Below, one piece after another: positions 1 through 8,204 of a stretch of DNA of 32,322 nt. Where the stretch lies: NCBI GenBank assembly GCA_011050235.1, contig DRGC01000007.1, positions 1 to 32,322 on the forward strand, read 5' to 3'. Both the position numbers and the translations under genes were made by a program. Position 1 is the stretch's first letter. Every line of letters starts with the position of its first letter. The stretch comes from Phycisphaerae bacterium. GTDB lineage: Bacteria; Planctomycetota; Phycisphaerae; SM23-33. The notes below the pieces were generated by a model. That model searched no databases and was not told where the DNA came from. It saw only the letters and a program-made list of their open reading frames with translations.

Positions 1-319
1 CGGTCGTGTAAGCCGCACTCTCCTGTGTCGGGGTCGACGGGACCAACCCGGCGGAGTAGTGCTGGTGCAGCTTACCGGTGATGCCGGTATAGCCGAACTC
101 GGGCGTTACGCCGTCAAAAGACATGACATCGAAGCCCGGGAGACCCGTCTTGTTTTCAACCCTCAACACGACCGACAACAGGCTTTCCGAGCCATCACCA
201 ACGCTTACGGGGTCGGTGATGAAGACATCATACACCGCGCCGTCGAACACTTTGAAGTCCGCTTCGGCCGCGCCCACCATAAGGCCCAAGGCCAACAACA
301 GAGTAGCAAACTTTTTCAT
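1..319 (-). CDS. Secreted protein, N-terminal part only (runs off the window)
   Basis: The minus strand opens with ATG at 319-317 and stays open to the window edge (about 106 residues), so the C-terminus is missing. The start is supported by a GGAG ribosome site six bases upstream (positions 326-329 on the plus strand). The protein begins MKKFATLLLALGLMVGAAEA, a clear signal peptide with an Ala-x-Ala-type cleavage site near residue 20, followed by a soluble segment rich in Val, Asp and Gly. The next gene on this strand is a PEP-CTERM protein, and several neighbours are too, so this is probably another exported PEP-CTERM protein. The sorting signal itself would lie outside the window, so that part is inference. 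I do not recognise the domain. Confidence 0.75.
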   Translation of the reverse strand, partial: MKKFATLLLALGLMVGAAEADFKVFDGAVYDVFITDPVSVGDGSESLLSVVLRVENKTGLPGFDVMSFDGVTPEFGYTGITGKLHQHYSAGLVPSTPTQESAAYTT

Positions 320-786
320 GTTCCGCTCCTTTATCCAAACGTATTGTTGAGAACTCCGGGAACCGCTCCTCGGAGCTCTGCCGCGCGACCCAATTACGAC
401 CAGGAATTCGCCCCTACAGGCCCCTTGTGGGGCTCTCTTTGCCGTCCCTACGTTCTGCCCTCCGCCCCCCCCGGGGGACGATCAATAGGTCGGTATGTAG
501 TGCGCTGTGTCCGTAATTGTCTGGTCACTAGAACAGTATGCATGCTCTGGGGCCAAATCAAATGCGCCTCGACACGCTCGAAGTGTGTTACCCTTGGCGC
601 CTTCATAACCGCTGTCCCAGAACTAGGTAAGATTCTGGGATACTATGAAGATATTCTGGCCAAAACCCCAATCGCCCGGTGTTTTTTTGCTCTTGGGGAG
701 ATGTGGTTCTCGTGGGGCTTGTCAACGGGCCGAAGCAGAGAACGATCGAGCATTTCACGCTCACCACCCAAGCGTTCCCCCAAGCT
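320..786. other. Intergenic region, no gene recognised
   Basis: This stretch separates the start of the first minus-strand gene from the 3' side of the cyclophilin-like gene. It must hold the promoter of the first gene, but I see no convincing -35/-10 pair. The one local structure is an 8-bp inverted repeat, TCCCAGAA at 615-622 with TTCTGGGA at 633-640, of unknown role. Open frames here lack ribosome sites and family resemblance. Confidence 0.5.
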
Positions 787-787
787 C

Positions 788-837
788 ACGAAAGCGGGCG
801 GCAGCCCTTTGTGCAAGAGACCGCCGCCCGCTTTCGT
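788..837 (-). terminator. Stem-loop downstream of the cyclophilin-like gene
   Basis: A perfect 15-bp inverted repeat lies at 788-802 and 823-837, with a 20-base loop. It begins about 50 bases beyond the stop codon of the minus-strand gene ending at 887, the usual place for a terminator. No run of T follows it on the minus strand, so it may act as a Rho-independent-like end or as an mRNA-stabilising hairpin. Confidence 0.5.
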
Positions 838-886
838 TGGTGTTTGGGGTAATTTTGTTGACGTTTTCGAGCTGCGACGCAGCGGA

Positions 887-2299
887 TCAGGCTCGATGGC
901 GGCGCCGGGAAGGGATCTTCGATCGGCGGCGAAGGAGGGCCAGGCCCCCCATGGCCAGCAGGCCGGCCGTTGCTGGTTCGGGAACGTCTCCCGCATCCGG
1001 GATGGACTGGCCGAAGGTGGTGGCCAGGATCGCCAGATCGGTTCCGTCGACGAGGCCGTCGGAATTGAGATTGCCGTTGGCCCACCCGCCGGCGACGCCG
1101 AACCCGGCTCTCATGGCCGCTAGGTCGTCTTCGTTCACCAGGCCGTCGAGGTTCAAATCGCCCATGATCGTTGCGATCCGGCCGGAGGCATCCTGCAGTT
1201 CGACAAGGTACTCAACGACATAAACCAGGTCATCCCGGTCCGCGTCGCCGTCACCGTCGAAGTCATACGCCGCGTCCCCGGCCGGTGTGCCCGGGCCGGT
1301 CAGGTTGGCCAACATCAGGTCAAGGTCGTCCGCATCGACGTCATTATCCCCATCGAAGTCTGCCGACGCCAAGACGACCTCGACGACCAGGACCGAGTCA
1401 AACCATTGCCCCGCGCCGTCTGTCGTGCGGATCGTCAGCTCGGCGGATCCCTCTGCATCGCCTGCGATAGCCAGCGCCAGCGAGCCGTCGGTGAACTGTC
1501 CCGTAACCAGGCCCGGGTTGGAACTGGCCAAAACGGCATAGGTCTGGCCCGTCACGCGAGAGATCGAACTGAAGATAACCAGGTCACTCTCTTGGAGAGA
1601 GCGGGTATCGTCGAAGTCTGGGCTCATCGGCAGGTCGGTGAAAGCGGGATGCCAGACTGAACGCTCCCATACGGGCAGATTGGCGATGCCCCCGACGCCC
1701 CCGTCGAGGCCGACGACCGTCATCCCGTCGTAGAGCACCTCTCCAAATGCCGTATACCCGCCATTGTTCGCCGCCGAGTCCAGAGACGGGTTATCCGTCG
1801 TATTGAAATACCACTGGTTCGTGCCCGAATCCGGGCCGGCGTCCGTTTTGGCTAGAGCGATCGTGCCCTGGCTGTTGAGGATACCCGGTTCGTTGACCAC
1901 GGGGTCGCCGGACGGAACAAACCCCCCGAGGCCGTCGCTGAAGGTGAACCCTCCTCCCTGGACGATGCCGATGCCCGCTCCGGCCGTGTCGACCGACCGG
2001 TGAATGAACGTCTGGGTGTAGTCGCCGCGATCGGCATAGCCGCGGAAGTTCGCCACCGTTGCCGGCGTGCGATCATCGAACAGAGCGACGTCGAACGCGC
2101 CGAACATGGGCGTATCGAACCGGTAGACGGACAAGAAATCCTCAATATCCAGCGACGGCTGCGCCACGCTCGTGCGGAAACTGGTGGACCCAATTTGATT
2201 CGTGAGGCTGCCGTCTGCTTGCGCCTGGTCGACCGCCGCAGAGAGCACGACCACGGCCATCAGAAAAACGACGCTGGTGTTCAAAGTGCGACAGATCAT
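887..2299 (-). CDS. Secreted cyclophilin-type peptidyl-prolyl isomerase with dockerin-like repeats and PEP-CTERM signal
   Basis: The 470-residue protein has a signal peptide (residues 1 to about 28, ending Ala-Gln-Ala). A cyclophilin-type PPIase domain follows at about 55-235; the conserved blocks FIHRS, VQGGGF, NQWYFNTTDNPSLD and YTAFGEV are readable. After a beta-rich linker come four dockerin/EF-hand-like calcium loops (DFDGDNDVDADDL, DFDGDGDADRDDL, DLNLDGLVNEDDL, NLNSDGLVDGTDL). The C-terminus is a PEP-CTERM signal (VPEPATAGLLAMGG, then Arg-rich). Cyclophilins isomerise Xaa-Pro bonds, and PEP-CTERM proteins are processed by an exosortase at the cell surface, so this should act outside the cytoplasm. 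I chose ATG at 2299 over an upstream in-frame ATG at 2338 because AAAGGA sits six bases before it and the signal peptide starts there. About 13 residues follow the Arg cluster. Confidence 0.88.
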   Translation of the reverse strand: MICRTLNTSVVFLMAVVVLSAAVDQAQADGSLTNQIGSTSFRTSVAQPSLDIEDFLSVYRFDTPMFGAFDVALFDDRTPATVANFRGYADRGDYTQTFIHRSVDTAGAGIGIVQGGGFTFSDGLGGFVPSGDPVVNEPGILNSQGTIALAKTDAGPDSGTNQWYFNTTDNPSLDSAANNGGYTAFGEVLYDGMTVVGLDGGVGGIANLPVWERSVWHPAFTDLPMSPDFDDTRSLQESDLVIFSSISRVTGQTYAVLASSNPGLVTGQFTDGSLALAIAGDAEGSAELTIRTTDGAGQWFDSVLVVEVVLASADFDGDNDVDADDLDLMLANLTGPGTPAGDAAYDFDGDGDADRDDLVYVVEYLVELQDASGRIATIMGDLNLDGLVNEDDLAAMRAGFGVAGGWANGNLNSDGLVDGTDLAILATTFGQSIPDAGDVPEPATAGLLAMGGLALLRRRSKIPSRRRHRA

Positions 2300-2640
2300 G
2301 TAGATCCTTTCAATGAATTGCCCCCCCTCCAACACCAAACACGCACGTCACGTCACGTCTGATCGGAATCGCCTGAATGCACATTCTCCATGTCGCTTGA
2401 TCTGCGCCTCCATGCAGACGATCCACAAATTATAGCGGAGGACGGCCAGAATGTCAAACGGATATTTTGCAGCCCCCTAATGCCGGGCCATGCATCAATT
2501 AACCGTTGCAGATCCAGGCGATGCAGCGCAGAATTGGGCGTAACTCCTGCAGACAGACATTGGAAGTGTGATGGAAAGCTTCGTTAGCCCTGTTCACTGC
2601 GGCTTATCGCGAACAGGTCTCATTAGGACGGACCAGGTCG
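2300..2640. other. Divergent intergenic region with an inverted repeat
   Basis: This region must carry promoters for the cyclophilin-like gene (minus) and the GHMP kinase (plus). Near the kinase is a 7-bp inverted repeat, CCTGTTC at 2589-2595 and GAACAGG at 2611-2617. It spans GGCTTAT (2601-2607), which could be part of a -10 region, so it could be an operator or a 5' UTR hairpin. A short ACGTC triplication lies at 2345-2359. No gene is visible. Confidence 0.4.
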
Positions 2641-3723
2641 ATGGATAGGGACGCCAAGCACATGCTTTTCGTTCCCGGGCGGCTATGCCTGTTCGGGGAG
2701 CACAGCGACTGGGCGGCCGAATATGGCACGCACCGGGGTTTCTGCCTGGTGATCGGCACGGACCAGGGGCTATCGGCCGAGGCGACGGCTTGTGAGGACT
2801 TTGTCGTCAAATCGCTTGTCGCCGATAAGCTCGGCCGCCCGACGGGGCGCACGCGCCAGATGAGTTGCACGTTCAAGGCCCAGCGACTGGCCGAAGCCGC
2901 CAAAGACAAGGACGAATTCTTCCGCTACTGCGCGGGGGTGGCCCATGAGATGGTCGCCCGTCCCGGCGTTGTCGGCGGGCTGCACCTTGAGATCGCGGCG
3001 ATGGACTTGCCGCTGAAGAAGGGCGTTTCCAGTTCGGCGGCCGTGTGTATTCTCGTGGCCAAGGCATTTGACGCCGTCTACCGGCTCAACCTGTTCCCGC
3101 ACGAATTGATGGAACTGGCGTATGTCGGCGAGAAGCTCACGGGCAGTCAGTGCGGGCGGATGGACCAGGCGTGCATCTACGGCAAGACGCCCGTCCTGTT
3201 GACGTTCGAGCGCGAGGCCCAGTGTCGTGTTGAGCCGATCTTCCCCGCCCGGCCCATCTACATGTTCTTTGTGGACCTGGCCGGCAAGAAGGACACGATC
3301 AAGATCCTTGGCGACCTGCAAAAGGCGCATCCTGACAGCCCCGCTCTGCAGAAGGCGCTGGGCCAAGAGAACGAACGAATCGTTCGCCAGGCCTATCGAG
3401 CGTTGACCGAAGGCGACGCCGAAACTCTCGGCGCCTTGATGACCGAAGCGCAGGCGAACTTCGATCAACTCGTTGCCCCCCATAGCGCAGAGCAGTTGGC
3501 CAGCCCCTTGCTGCATCAGGCGCTGGCCCTGGACACGCTGGCGCCGCACATCTACGGCGGCAAGGGCGTCGGCAGCCAGGGCGACGGCACGGCCCAGTTC
3601 GTCGCCCGCAGCGAAGATGACCGCCAGGCAGCCATGGACGCGATTACCCAGATGTTTCCGGAAATGCAGTGTCTCCCGTTGACGATCAACTGCGTGACGG
3701 TCCGACAGGCGGTTCGACAATAG
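2641..3723 (+). CDS. GHMP-family sugar kinase (galactokinase-like)
   Basis: This 360-residue protein has the three GHMP kinase motifs. Motif 1 (residues 12-24, [13 protein letters not shown]) is close to the galactokinase substrate-binding signature PGRVNLIGEH. Motif 2 (124-136, [13 protein letters not shown]) is the ATP phosphate-binding loop. Motif 3 (306-316, [11 protein letters not shown]) closes the active site. CGRMDQA at 171-177 resembles the galactokinase GxMDQ block, making Asp175 the likely catalytic base. The expected reaction is ATP-dependent phosphorylation of a sugar, probably at the anomeric hydroxyl; the substrate cannot be read from the sequence. The ATG at 2641 has only a weak ribosome site, and Met8 (2662) is possible. 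A glycosyltransferase follows after 16 bases, so the pair may feed a nucleotide-sugar or glycan route. Confidence 0.85.
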   Translation: MDRDAKHMLFVPGRLCLFGEHSDWAAEYGTHRGFCLVIGTDQGLSAEATACEDFVVKSLVADKLGRPTGRTRQMSCTFKAQRLAEAAKDKDEFFRYCAGVAHEMVARPGVVGGLHLEIAAMDLPLKKGVSSSAAVCILVAKAFDAVYRLNLFPHELMELAYVGEKLTGSQCGRMDQACIYGKTPVLLTFEREAQCRVEPIFPARPIYMFFVDLAGKKDTIKILGDLQKAHPDSPALQKALGQENERIVRQAYRALTEGDAETLGALMTEAQANFDQLVAPHSAEQLASPLLHQALALDTLAPHIYGGKGVGSQGDGTAQFVARSEDDRQAAMDAITQMFPEMQCLPLTINCVTVRQAVRQ

Positions 3724-3739
3724 CCCGAACACCCCCGCC

Positions 3740-4504
3740 ATGAACTCAATGCCCAATTCAATCGGTACGGACCGCGTGAAGACCTTGACGGTGGTCATTC
3801 CGGTCTACAATGAGTTCGACACCTGGCGGGATCTGTTGTCCCGGGTCGAGAGCGTCGACGTGCCCGGCGTCGCCAAGCAGATCATTCTGGTGGACGACGG
3901 ATCGAGTGACGGCACGCGAGAACAACTCCGCGCCTTTGCCGATAGCCTGGACCCCTCATCCGGCAACGGCCGGGGGCAGGCCTATAAGGTCCTGTTCCAC
4001 GAGGTCAACCAGGGCAAGGGCGCCGCGCTGCGAACGGGATTCGCCGCCGCCGACGGCGACTTTGTCATCATTCAGGACGCCGACCTGGAATACGACCCCA
4101 ACGATTACGGGCATCTGCTCGAGCCGCTACTGGCCGATGCGACCGACGTGGTCTATGGCAGCCGCTTTCTGGCCAAAGAGAACCGAACCGGCTACCTCAA
4201 GAATTATCTGGCCAACCGCTTTCTGACGGGGCTGTCCAATCTCTTCACCAAGCTCAAGCTGACGGATATGGAGACCTGCTACAAGGTCTTCAAGCGCGAC
4301 ATCCTTCAGCGGATCGAGCTGGAGCAGAACCGTTTCGGTTTCGAACCGGAGATCACAGCCAAGCTCGCCCGCCATGGCGTGCGCATCTGCGAACGGCCGA
4401 TCAGTTACGACCCTCGCAGCCACGACGCCGGCAAGAAGATCGGGTGGAAAGACGGCATGCAGGCCGTCTGGTGCATCTTCAAGTACGGGTTGTCACGACG
4501 CTGA
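3740..4504 (+). CDS. Family 2 glycosyltransferase (polyprenyl-phosphate sugar transferase type)
   Basis: The 254-residue protein is a GT-A fold family 2 glycosyltransferase. VIPVYNE (residues 19-25) and [10 protein letters not shown] (50-59) bind the nucleotide. QDADLEYDP (112-120) holds the Asp-x-Asp metal site. YGSRF and the [13 protein letters not shown] block are typical of the dolichol/polyprenyl-phosphate mannosyl- or glucosyltransferase subgroup. No C-terminal membrane helices follow, so it is the short soluble form that transfers a sugar from a nucleotide donor to a lipid phosphate at the inner face of the membrane. It starts 16 bases after the GHMP kinase, with no clear Shine-Dalgarno sequence, which suggests co-transcription and perhaps coupling. 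The exact donor is unknown. Confidence 0.88.
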   Translation: MNSMPNSIGTDRVKTLTVVIPVYNEFDTWRDLLSRVESVDVPGVAKQIILVDDGSSDGTREQLRAFADSLDPSSGNGRGQAYKVLFHEVNQGKGAALRTGFAAADGDFVIIQDADLEYDPNDYGHLLEPLLADATDVVYGSRFLAKENRTGYLKNYLANRFLTGLSNLFTKLKLTDMETCYKVFKRDILQRIELEQNRFGFEPEITAKLARHGVRICERPISYDPRSHDAGKKIGWKDGMQAVWCIFKYGLSRR

Positions 4505-4585
4505 GATCGAACGCTCCCCGCCGGCGCAGCAACCCAGCCATAGCGGCAGGGGCGCGCTGTTGGCGGCAGGTAGCGACCCTCGGTG

Positions 4586-4615
4586 TTGATTGGCGGGGGT
4601 CGGTGACCATACAAT
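4586..4615 (+). promoter_or_regulatory. Probable sigma-70-type promoter of the sugar-catabolic run
   Basis: TTGATT (4586-4591) and TACAAT (4610-4615) are separated by 18 bases. They lie about 43 bases upstream of the GTG start at 4658, giving a 5' leader of roughly 35 bases. The spacing and sequence fit a housekeeping promoter. It separates the kinase/glycosyltransferase pair from the catabolic genes. Confidence 0.55.
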
Positions 4616-4657
4616 CGCCGCCGGCCGTCCGCTCGGCGGGCGTCCGGGAGCCGAATC

Positions 4658-5818
4658 GTGAAGCCAACCATCAAGACAATCGCTTCTCAACCGTCGTGGG
4701 TCGTTCGCAACAAGAACATCGAGCTGGCCGTCACCAAGGCCGGCGGGCAGATGGCCCCGGTCACGTTCTTCCGCAACACGGCCAAACCGGTCCGCCCGTA
4801 CTACATCAGCCCGTGGCAGGGCGAGGGCCTCAAGATCGGTGACCCCGTGCTCGTGCCGCTGCGGGGCGACTTCTTCTGCGCGCCGTTCGGCGCGAACGTG
4901 GACGCCTATCGCGGCGAGCAGTACTGCTGTCACGGCGAGCCGGCCACGCGGAAATGGACGTTCGGCACGCTGGAGCAGGTGGACAAGTTCACCTGTCTGG
5001 CGCTGTCGATGAAGACCAAGACGCGCCCGGGCAGGATCGGCAAGGGCATCATGTTGGTCGAGGGCCAGAACGTTATTTACACGATTCACAGCCTGTCGGG
5101 CTTTTCCGGGTCCATGCCGGTCGGCCACCACGCCACGCTGGCCCTGCCGGAGGCCGAAGGCGCCATGCTCGTCTCGACCAGCGAGTTCAAGCTCGGCCTG
5201 ACCAACCCGACCCCCACGGAGAACCCCGCCGGCGGCGTGTACCAGTCGTTCGCGCTGGGCGGCAAGTTCACCGATCTGTCGCGCATGCCGCTGCGATGGA
5301 AGGACCAGAGTTTCGGCGATTGCACCGCCTTCCCGATTCGAAAGGGGTACGACGACCTGCTGGCGGTGTTCAAGAAACCCTCCAAGACGCCCGCCTGGAC
5401 CGTAGCGGTCAACACGGTCGAGGGCTATCTGTGGTATTCCTTCAAGGACCCCGCCGTCCTGCCGGCGACGGCGTTCTGGATTTCCAATCTCGGCAACCAC
5501 GCGTCGCCGTTTTCCGGGCGAAACCGCTGCCTGGGGTTGGAGGATGTCTGCGCCTATTTCGCCGAGGGCCTGGCCGACTCGGTCCGGGCCAACCGCGTGA
5601 GCCGCGCCGGTTTCCCCACCGCCTTGAAGCTGTCGCCGAAAACTCCCACCGCGATTCATTACATCCAGGGCGTCGCCAAAGTGCCGCGCACCTTCGGCCG
5701 CGTTGTGAAGGTCAATTTCGCTCCCGGCAAGGCGACCTTCGTTTCCTCCAAACGCAAGAAGGTGACGGTCAACGTCTGCCACGAGTTCATCTTCGATAGC
5801 GACCTGGCGGCGGACTAG
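4658..5818 (+). CDS. Probable galactose-mutarotase-like protein
   Basis: I do not recognise this 386-residue protein with certainty. It has no signal peptide and is predicted beta-rich throughout, with conserved-looking blocks such as NKNIELAVTKAGGQMAPV near the start, MPVGHHATLALPE in the middle and NRCLGLEDVCAYFAEG near residue 295. The N-terminal pattern (self-contained beta strands with a Gly-Gly after Lys-Ala) and the central His residues resemble the aldose-1-epimerase/galactose-mutarotase superfamily, whose members interconvert sugar anomers or bind sugars. It leads a run of aldolase, isomerase and kinase genes, which fits a sugar-handling role. The GTG start is supported by GGGAG seven bases upstream and by the promoter about 40 bases before it. 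The next gene starts about 70 bases downstream. Confidence 0.6.
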   Translation: MKPTIKTIASQPSWVVRNKNIELAVTKAGGQMAPVTFFRNTAKPVRPYYISPWQGEGLKIGDPVLVPLRGDFFCAPFGANVDAYRGEQYCCHGEPATRKWTFGTLEQVDKFTCLALSMKTKTRPGRIGKGIMLVEGQNVIYTIHSLSGFSGSMPVGHHATLALPEAEGAMLVSTSEFKLGLTNPTPTENPAGGVYQSFALGGKFTDLSRMPLRWKDQSFGDCTAFPIRKGYDDLLAVFKKPSKTPAWTVAVNTVEGYLWYSFKDPAVLPATAFWISNLGNHASPFSGRNRCLGLEDVCAYFAEGLADSVRANRVSRAGFPTALKLSPKTPTAIHYIQGVAKVPRTFGRVVKVNFAPGKATFVSSKRKKVTVNVCHEFIFDSDLAAD

Positions 5819-5890
5819 GCCTGCCGGGCGGGCCTTGCATTGGCCGCGGCGGCGGTCTCTAATGGACTCTTTGTCGAAAAGGAACTGAGC

Positions 5891-6685
5891 ATGAGTGGAC
5901 AGTCGATTCGTATGGGCCGCTTCCTGGGCCACAACCGCAACGTCGCCCTGGTGGCCGTCGATCACGGGGCCGAGTTCGGCCCGCTGCTGGGCCTGACCAG
6001 CGTGCCGGAGACGCTGGGCAAGCTCGCCGGCGCCGATGGCGTCCTGCTGAACCCCGGCATGATGGGCGCGTGCGGCGATTTCTTCGCCACACCCGACGCC
6101 CCGGCGATGATCGTCCGCCTGACGTGGACGAGCAGCTACTGCTTCCCGTGGAACTACACCGAGGCCCATACCTGTCGCGTCGCCGGCGCGGGTGCGGCCA
6201 TGATCGATGGGGCCGATGTCGTGATGGCGTGCTGCAATCTGCAGTCGGGCGACGAGTCGCTGGATACCGCCAACGTCGCGCTGTTCGCCGAGTTGGCGTC
6301 TGAGGCCGGCAGCGTGGGCGTGCCCATGGTCGGCGAGGTCTACCCGCTTGGGGCCGAGCAACTGCCCGAAGAGGAGCTGCACATGCGCGTCCTGCGCGGC
6401 GCGCGGATCGTGGCTGAGCTTGGGGCCAATGCGGTCAAGACGTTCTACACCGGCAAGCGTTTCGCCGAGGTGGTCGAGGGCGCGGGCATACCCGTGTTCG
6501 TTCTGGGCGCCTCCAAGACCGACGAGATGGGCGCGCTGAAAAAGGCCCACGAGGCGATCTCCGCCGGGGCTCGCGGCGTCGTGTTCGGGCGCAATGTGTT
6601 CCAGGCCGACGATCCCGTGAAGTTCCTGGCCGCTCTGGCGAAGGTCGTCCACCAGGAAGCGACCCCCGAGGATGCGCTGGCATGA
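5891..6685 (+). CDS. Class I (Schiff-base) aldolase, DhnA/LsrF-type
   Basis: The 264-residue TIM-barrel protein belongs to the DeoC/FbaB/DhnA-type aldolase superfamily. VAVDHGAEFGP (21-31) matches the N-terminal Asp-His-Gly block. VPMVGEVYPLGAE (144-156) is a barrel strand. Lys183 in NAVKTFYTGK is the likely Schiff-base lysine. GARGVVFGRNVFQ (226-238) is the phosphate-binding segment. It should cleave or form a carbon-carbon bond in a phosphorylated ketose. ATG at 5891 was chosen over an upstream in-frame start because AAAAGGA lies seven bases before it and the family begins here. The stop overlaps the next start in ATGA (6682-6685), so it is translationally coupled to the MttB-family gene. 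With the downstream isomerase and kinase it completes an isomerase-kinase-aldolase route. Confidence 0.85.
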   Translation: MSGQSIRMGRFLGHNRNVALVAVDHGAEFGPLLGLTSVPETLGKLAGADGVLLNPGMMGACGDFFATPDAPAMIVRLTWTSSYCFPWNYTEAHTCRVAGAGAAMIDGADVVMACCNLQSGDESLDTANVALFAELASEAGSVGVPMVGEVYPLGAEQLPEEELHMRVLRGARIVAELGANAVKTFYTGKRFAEVVEGAGIPVFVLGASKTDEMGALKKAHEAISAGARGVVFGRNVFQADDPVKFLAALAKVVHQEATPEDALA

Positions 6686-8136
6686 GCGGCAGTGAAAACC
6701 ACTCGGCGCTGACATCGGGGCAAATGGAGCAGGTCCATCAGGCGGCGCTGGCGATCCTGGCCGATCCCGGCATGAAGATCATGGAGCCCCGGCTGCTCAA
6801 GGCCCTCGACAAGGCCGGCGCCAGCGTTGATTTCGACACCCAGCGGGTGCGTTTCCCCGCCGAGCTGGTCGATGAGACGCTCGCCTCGATTCAACGCGAT
6901 CTGAAATCCGGCGTGACCATGCCGGTGCTCAACGGCGTGATCGCCTCGCGGACCGACGGCAAGCTGGCCGCCAAGTTCGGCGGCGCCTGCTGCAGCTATT
7001 ACGACTGGGCCTCCCGTTCGTCGCGCGAGCCGAACAACACCGATGTCGTCACCATGCTGCGCCTGGGAGACGCCATCCCCGACGTCGCTCACGTTGGCAA
7101 CCCGGTCATCTACATGCGGACCGACGACGGGGTGCAGATTCCACCGCACCTCAAGCCGATCAAGACCGCCGCCCTGGTCGCCAAGCACACGTCCCGGCCT
7201 TACTCGTGCGAGGTCTGGTCGCTGGAGGGGCTGGAGTTCCAGATCGAGATCGGCTGCGTCGTCCGCGGCTCACTGGAAGCCTACCAGGCCGACCCGATCT
7301 TCATCACCGCCAAGGAGACGATCTCGCCGCTGCAACTGCCGCGCGAGGACGCCGAGGTGCTGATGGCCCTGGCCGAGAAGCAACTGCCCTGCACGATCGT
7401 CCCCATGCCGATATCGGGCGCTTCCAGCCCCGTCACCCCGATCGCCAACGTGGCCATGGCAACCGCTGAGATCCTGGGCGTCTTTACGGCCCTGCGCAGT
7501 TTCGCCCCCGCCGCCCGCGTGGCCGCCGGCGTGATCACGGGCGTGATGGATATGACCAACGGCGATGCGGTGTTCGCCGACCCCAACGCGATTCTGCAGG
7601 ACCGCCTGATCGCCGGCCATTTCGCCGAGCGTTACGGGCTGGACCTGGGCATCGGCACGGGCTACATCGATGCGGTCGTCCCCGGCATGCAGTCGCTGGT
7701 CGAGAAGACCTGGAAGATGCTGGCCAGCTTCAGCCTCGGCAGGACAAACTATCCGGTCGGCATCATCGAGGGCGGCAAGACATTCTGCCCCGCCCAGGCG
7801 ATACTCGACCTGGAAGTCGCCCGTGCGATTCACAAGGCCTTCGGCGCCACCGAGGTGAGCGACGAGGCCCTGGCGCTCGATGTCATCCGCCGGGCGGGCA
7901 TCGGTGGGAGCGTGTTGGCCGACGACCACACGGCCAAGCACTTCCGCGACGTGCTGCACTTCAGCGACGTGTTCAGCCACACCGCCGCCAGCACCGACTC
8001 CCTGCTGGACAAGGCCGATCAGAGGTGGAAAGATATCGTCGAAAACAGCACCCCGTTCGTTCTGGACGGCGACAAGGCCGAGCAGATCGACCAGATCGTT
8101 GCCAAAGCTGAGAAATACTTCGAGGAGCATTCGTAG
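6682..8136 (+). CDS. MttB-family (trimethylamine methyltransferase-like) protein without pyrrolysine
   Basis: The 484-residue protein has the length and landmarks of the MttB superfamily (COG5598). The N-terminal helices read QVHQAALAILADPGMKI and VRFPAELVDETL. The central barrel has PMPISGASSPVT and the helix after it. The C-terminus ends in a long helix (DKADQRWKDIVEN). Known members transfer a methyl group from trimethylamine or quaternary amines such as glycine betaine or carnitine to a corrinoid protein. There is no in-frame TAG inside the gene, so this is a non-pyrrolysine member; TAG is only the natural stop. No corrinoid-binding protein is encoded nearby. It overlaps the aldolase by four bases and precedes the isomerase, so it is embedded in a sugar pathway. 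The substrate, and whether it uses corrinoid at all, are unknown. Confidence 0.85.
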   Translation: MSGSENHSALTSGQMEQVHQAALAILADPGMKIMEPRLLKALDKAGASVDFDTQRVRFPAELVDETLASIQRDLKSGVTMPVLNGVIASRTDGKLAAKFGGACCSYYDWASRSSREPNNTDVVTMLRLGDAIPDVAHVGNPVIYMRTDDGVQIPPHLKPIKTAALVAKHTSRPYSCEVWSLEGLEFQIEIGCVVRGSLEAYQADPIFITAKETISPLQLPREDAEVLMALAEKQLPCTIVPMPISGASSPVTPIANVAMATAEILGVFTALRSFAPAARVAAGVITGVMDMTNGDAVFADPNAILQDRLIAGHFAERYGLDLGIGTGYIDAVVPGMQSLVEKTWKMLASFSLGRTNYPVGIIEGGKTFCPAQAILDLEVARAIHKAFGATEVSDEALALDVIRRAGIGGSVLADDHTAKHFRDVLHFSDVFSHTAASTDSLLDKADQRWKDIVENSTPFVLDGDKAEQIDQIVAKAEKYFEEHS

Positions 8137-8204
8137 GGCCGGGTCTATGGACCCACGGGCGCATGCAAAACGCCCCCTATCGCTCGAATAGAGGAGAAAA
8201 GGCC

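Noticed and set aside
59-1123. A 354-codon plus-strand open frame at the left edge
   Set aside because: It runs antisense to two exported proteins, crosses the intergenic region and the stem-loop at 788-837, and shows no domain.
2589-2617. CCTGTTC-N15-GAACAGG as a LexA-type operator
   Set aside because: The spacing does not fit CTGT-N8-ACAG or GAAC-N4-GTTC, and the downstream gene is a sugar kinase. It is kept only as an unassigned inverted repeat.
4493-6715. A 740-codon minus-strand open frame opposite the mutarotase-like and aldolase genes
   Set aside because: It has no family motifs, and the opposite strand encodes a clear class I aldolase with catalytic lysine and good ribosome sites.
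8134-8136. TAG stop of the MttB-family gene as a possible pyrrolysine codon
   Set aside because: In pyrrolysine MttB the TAG lies inside the barrel near residue 330. Here it comes at the normal C-terminus, and the isomerase ribosome site follows closely.
8141-8154. GGGTC-TATG-GACCC as a terminator between the MttB-family gene and the isomerase
   Set aside because: The stem is only 5 bp with no T run, and the genes appear to form one operon.
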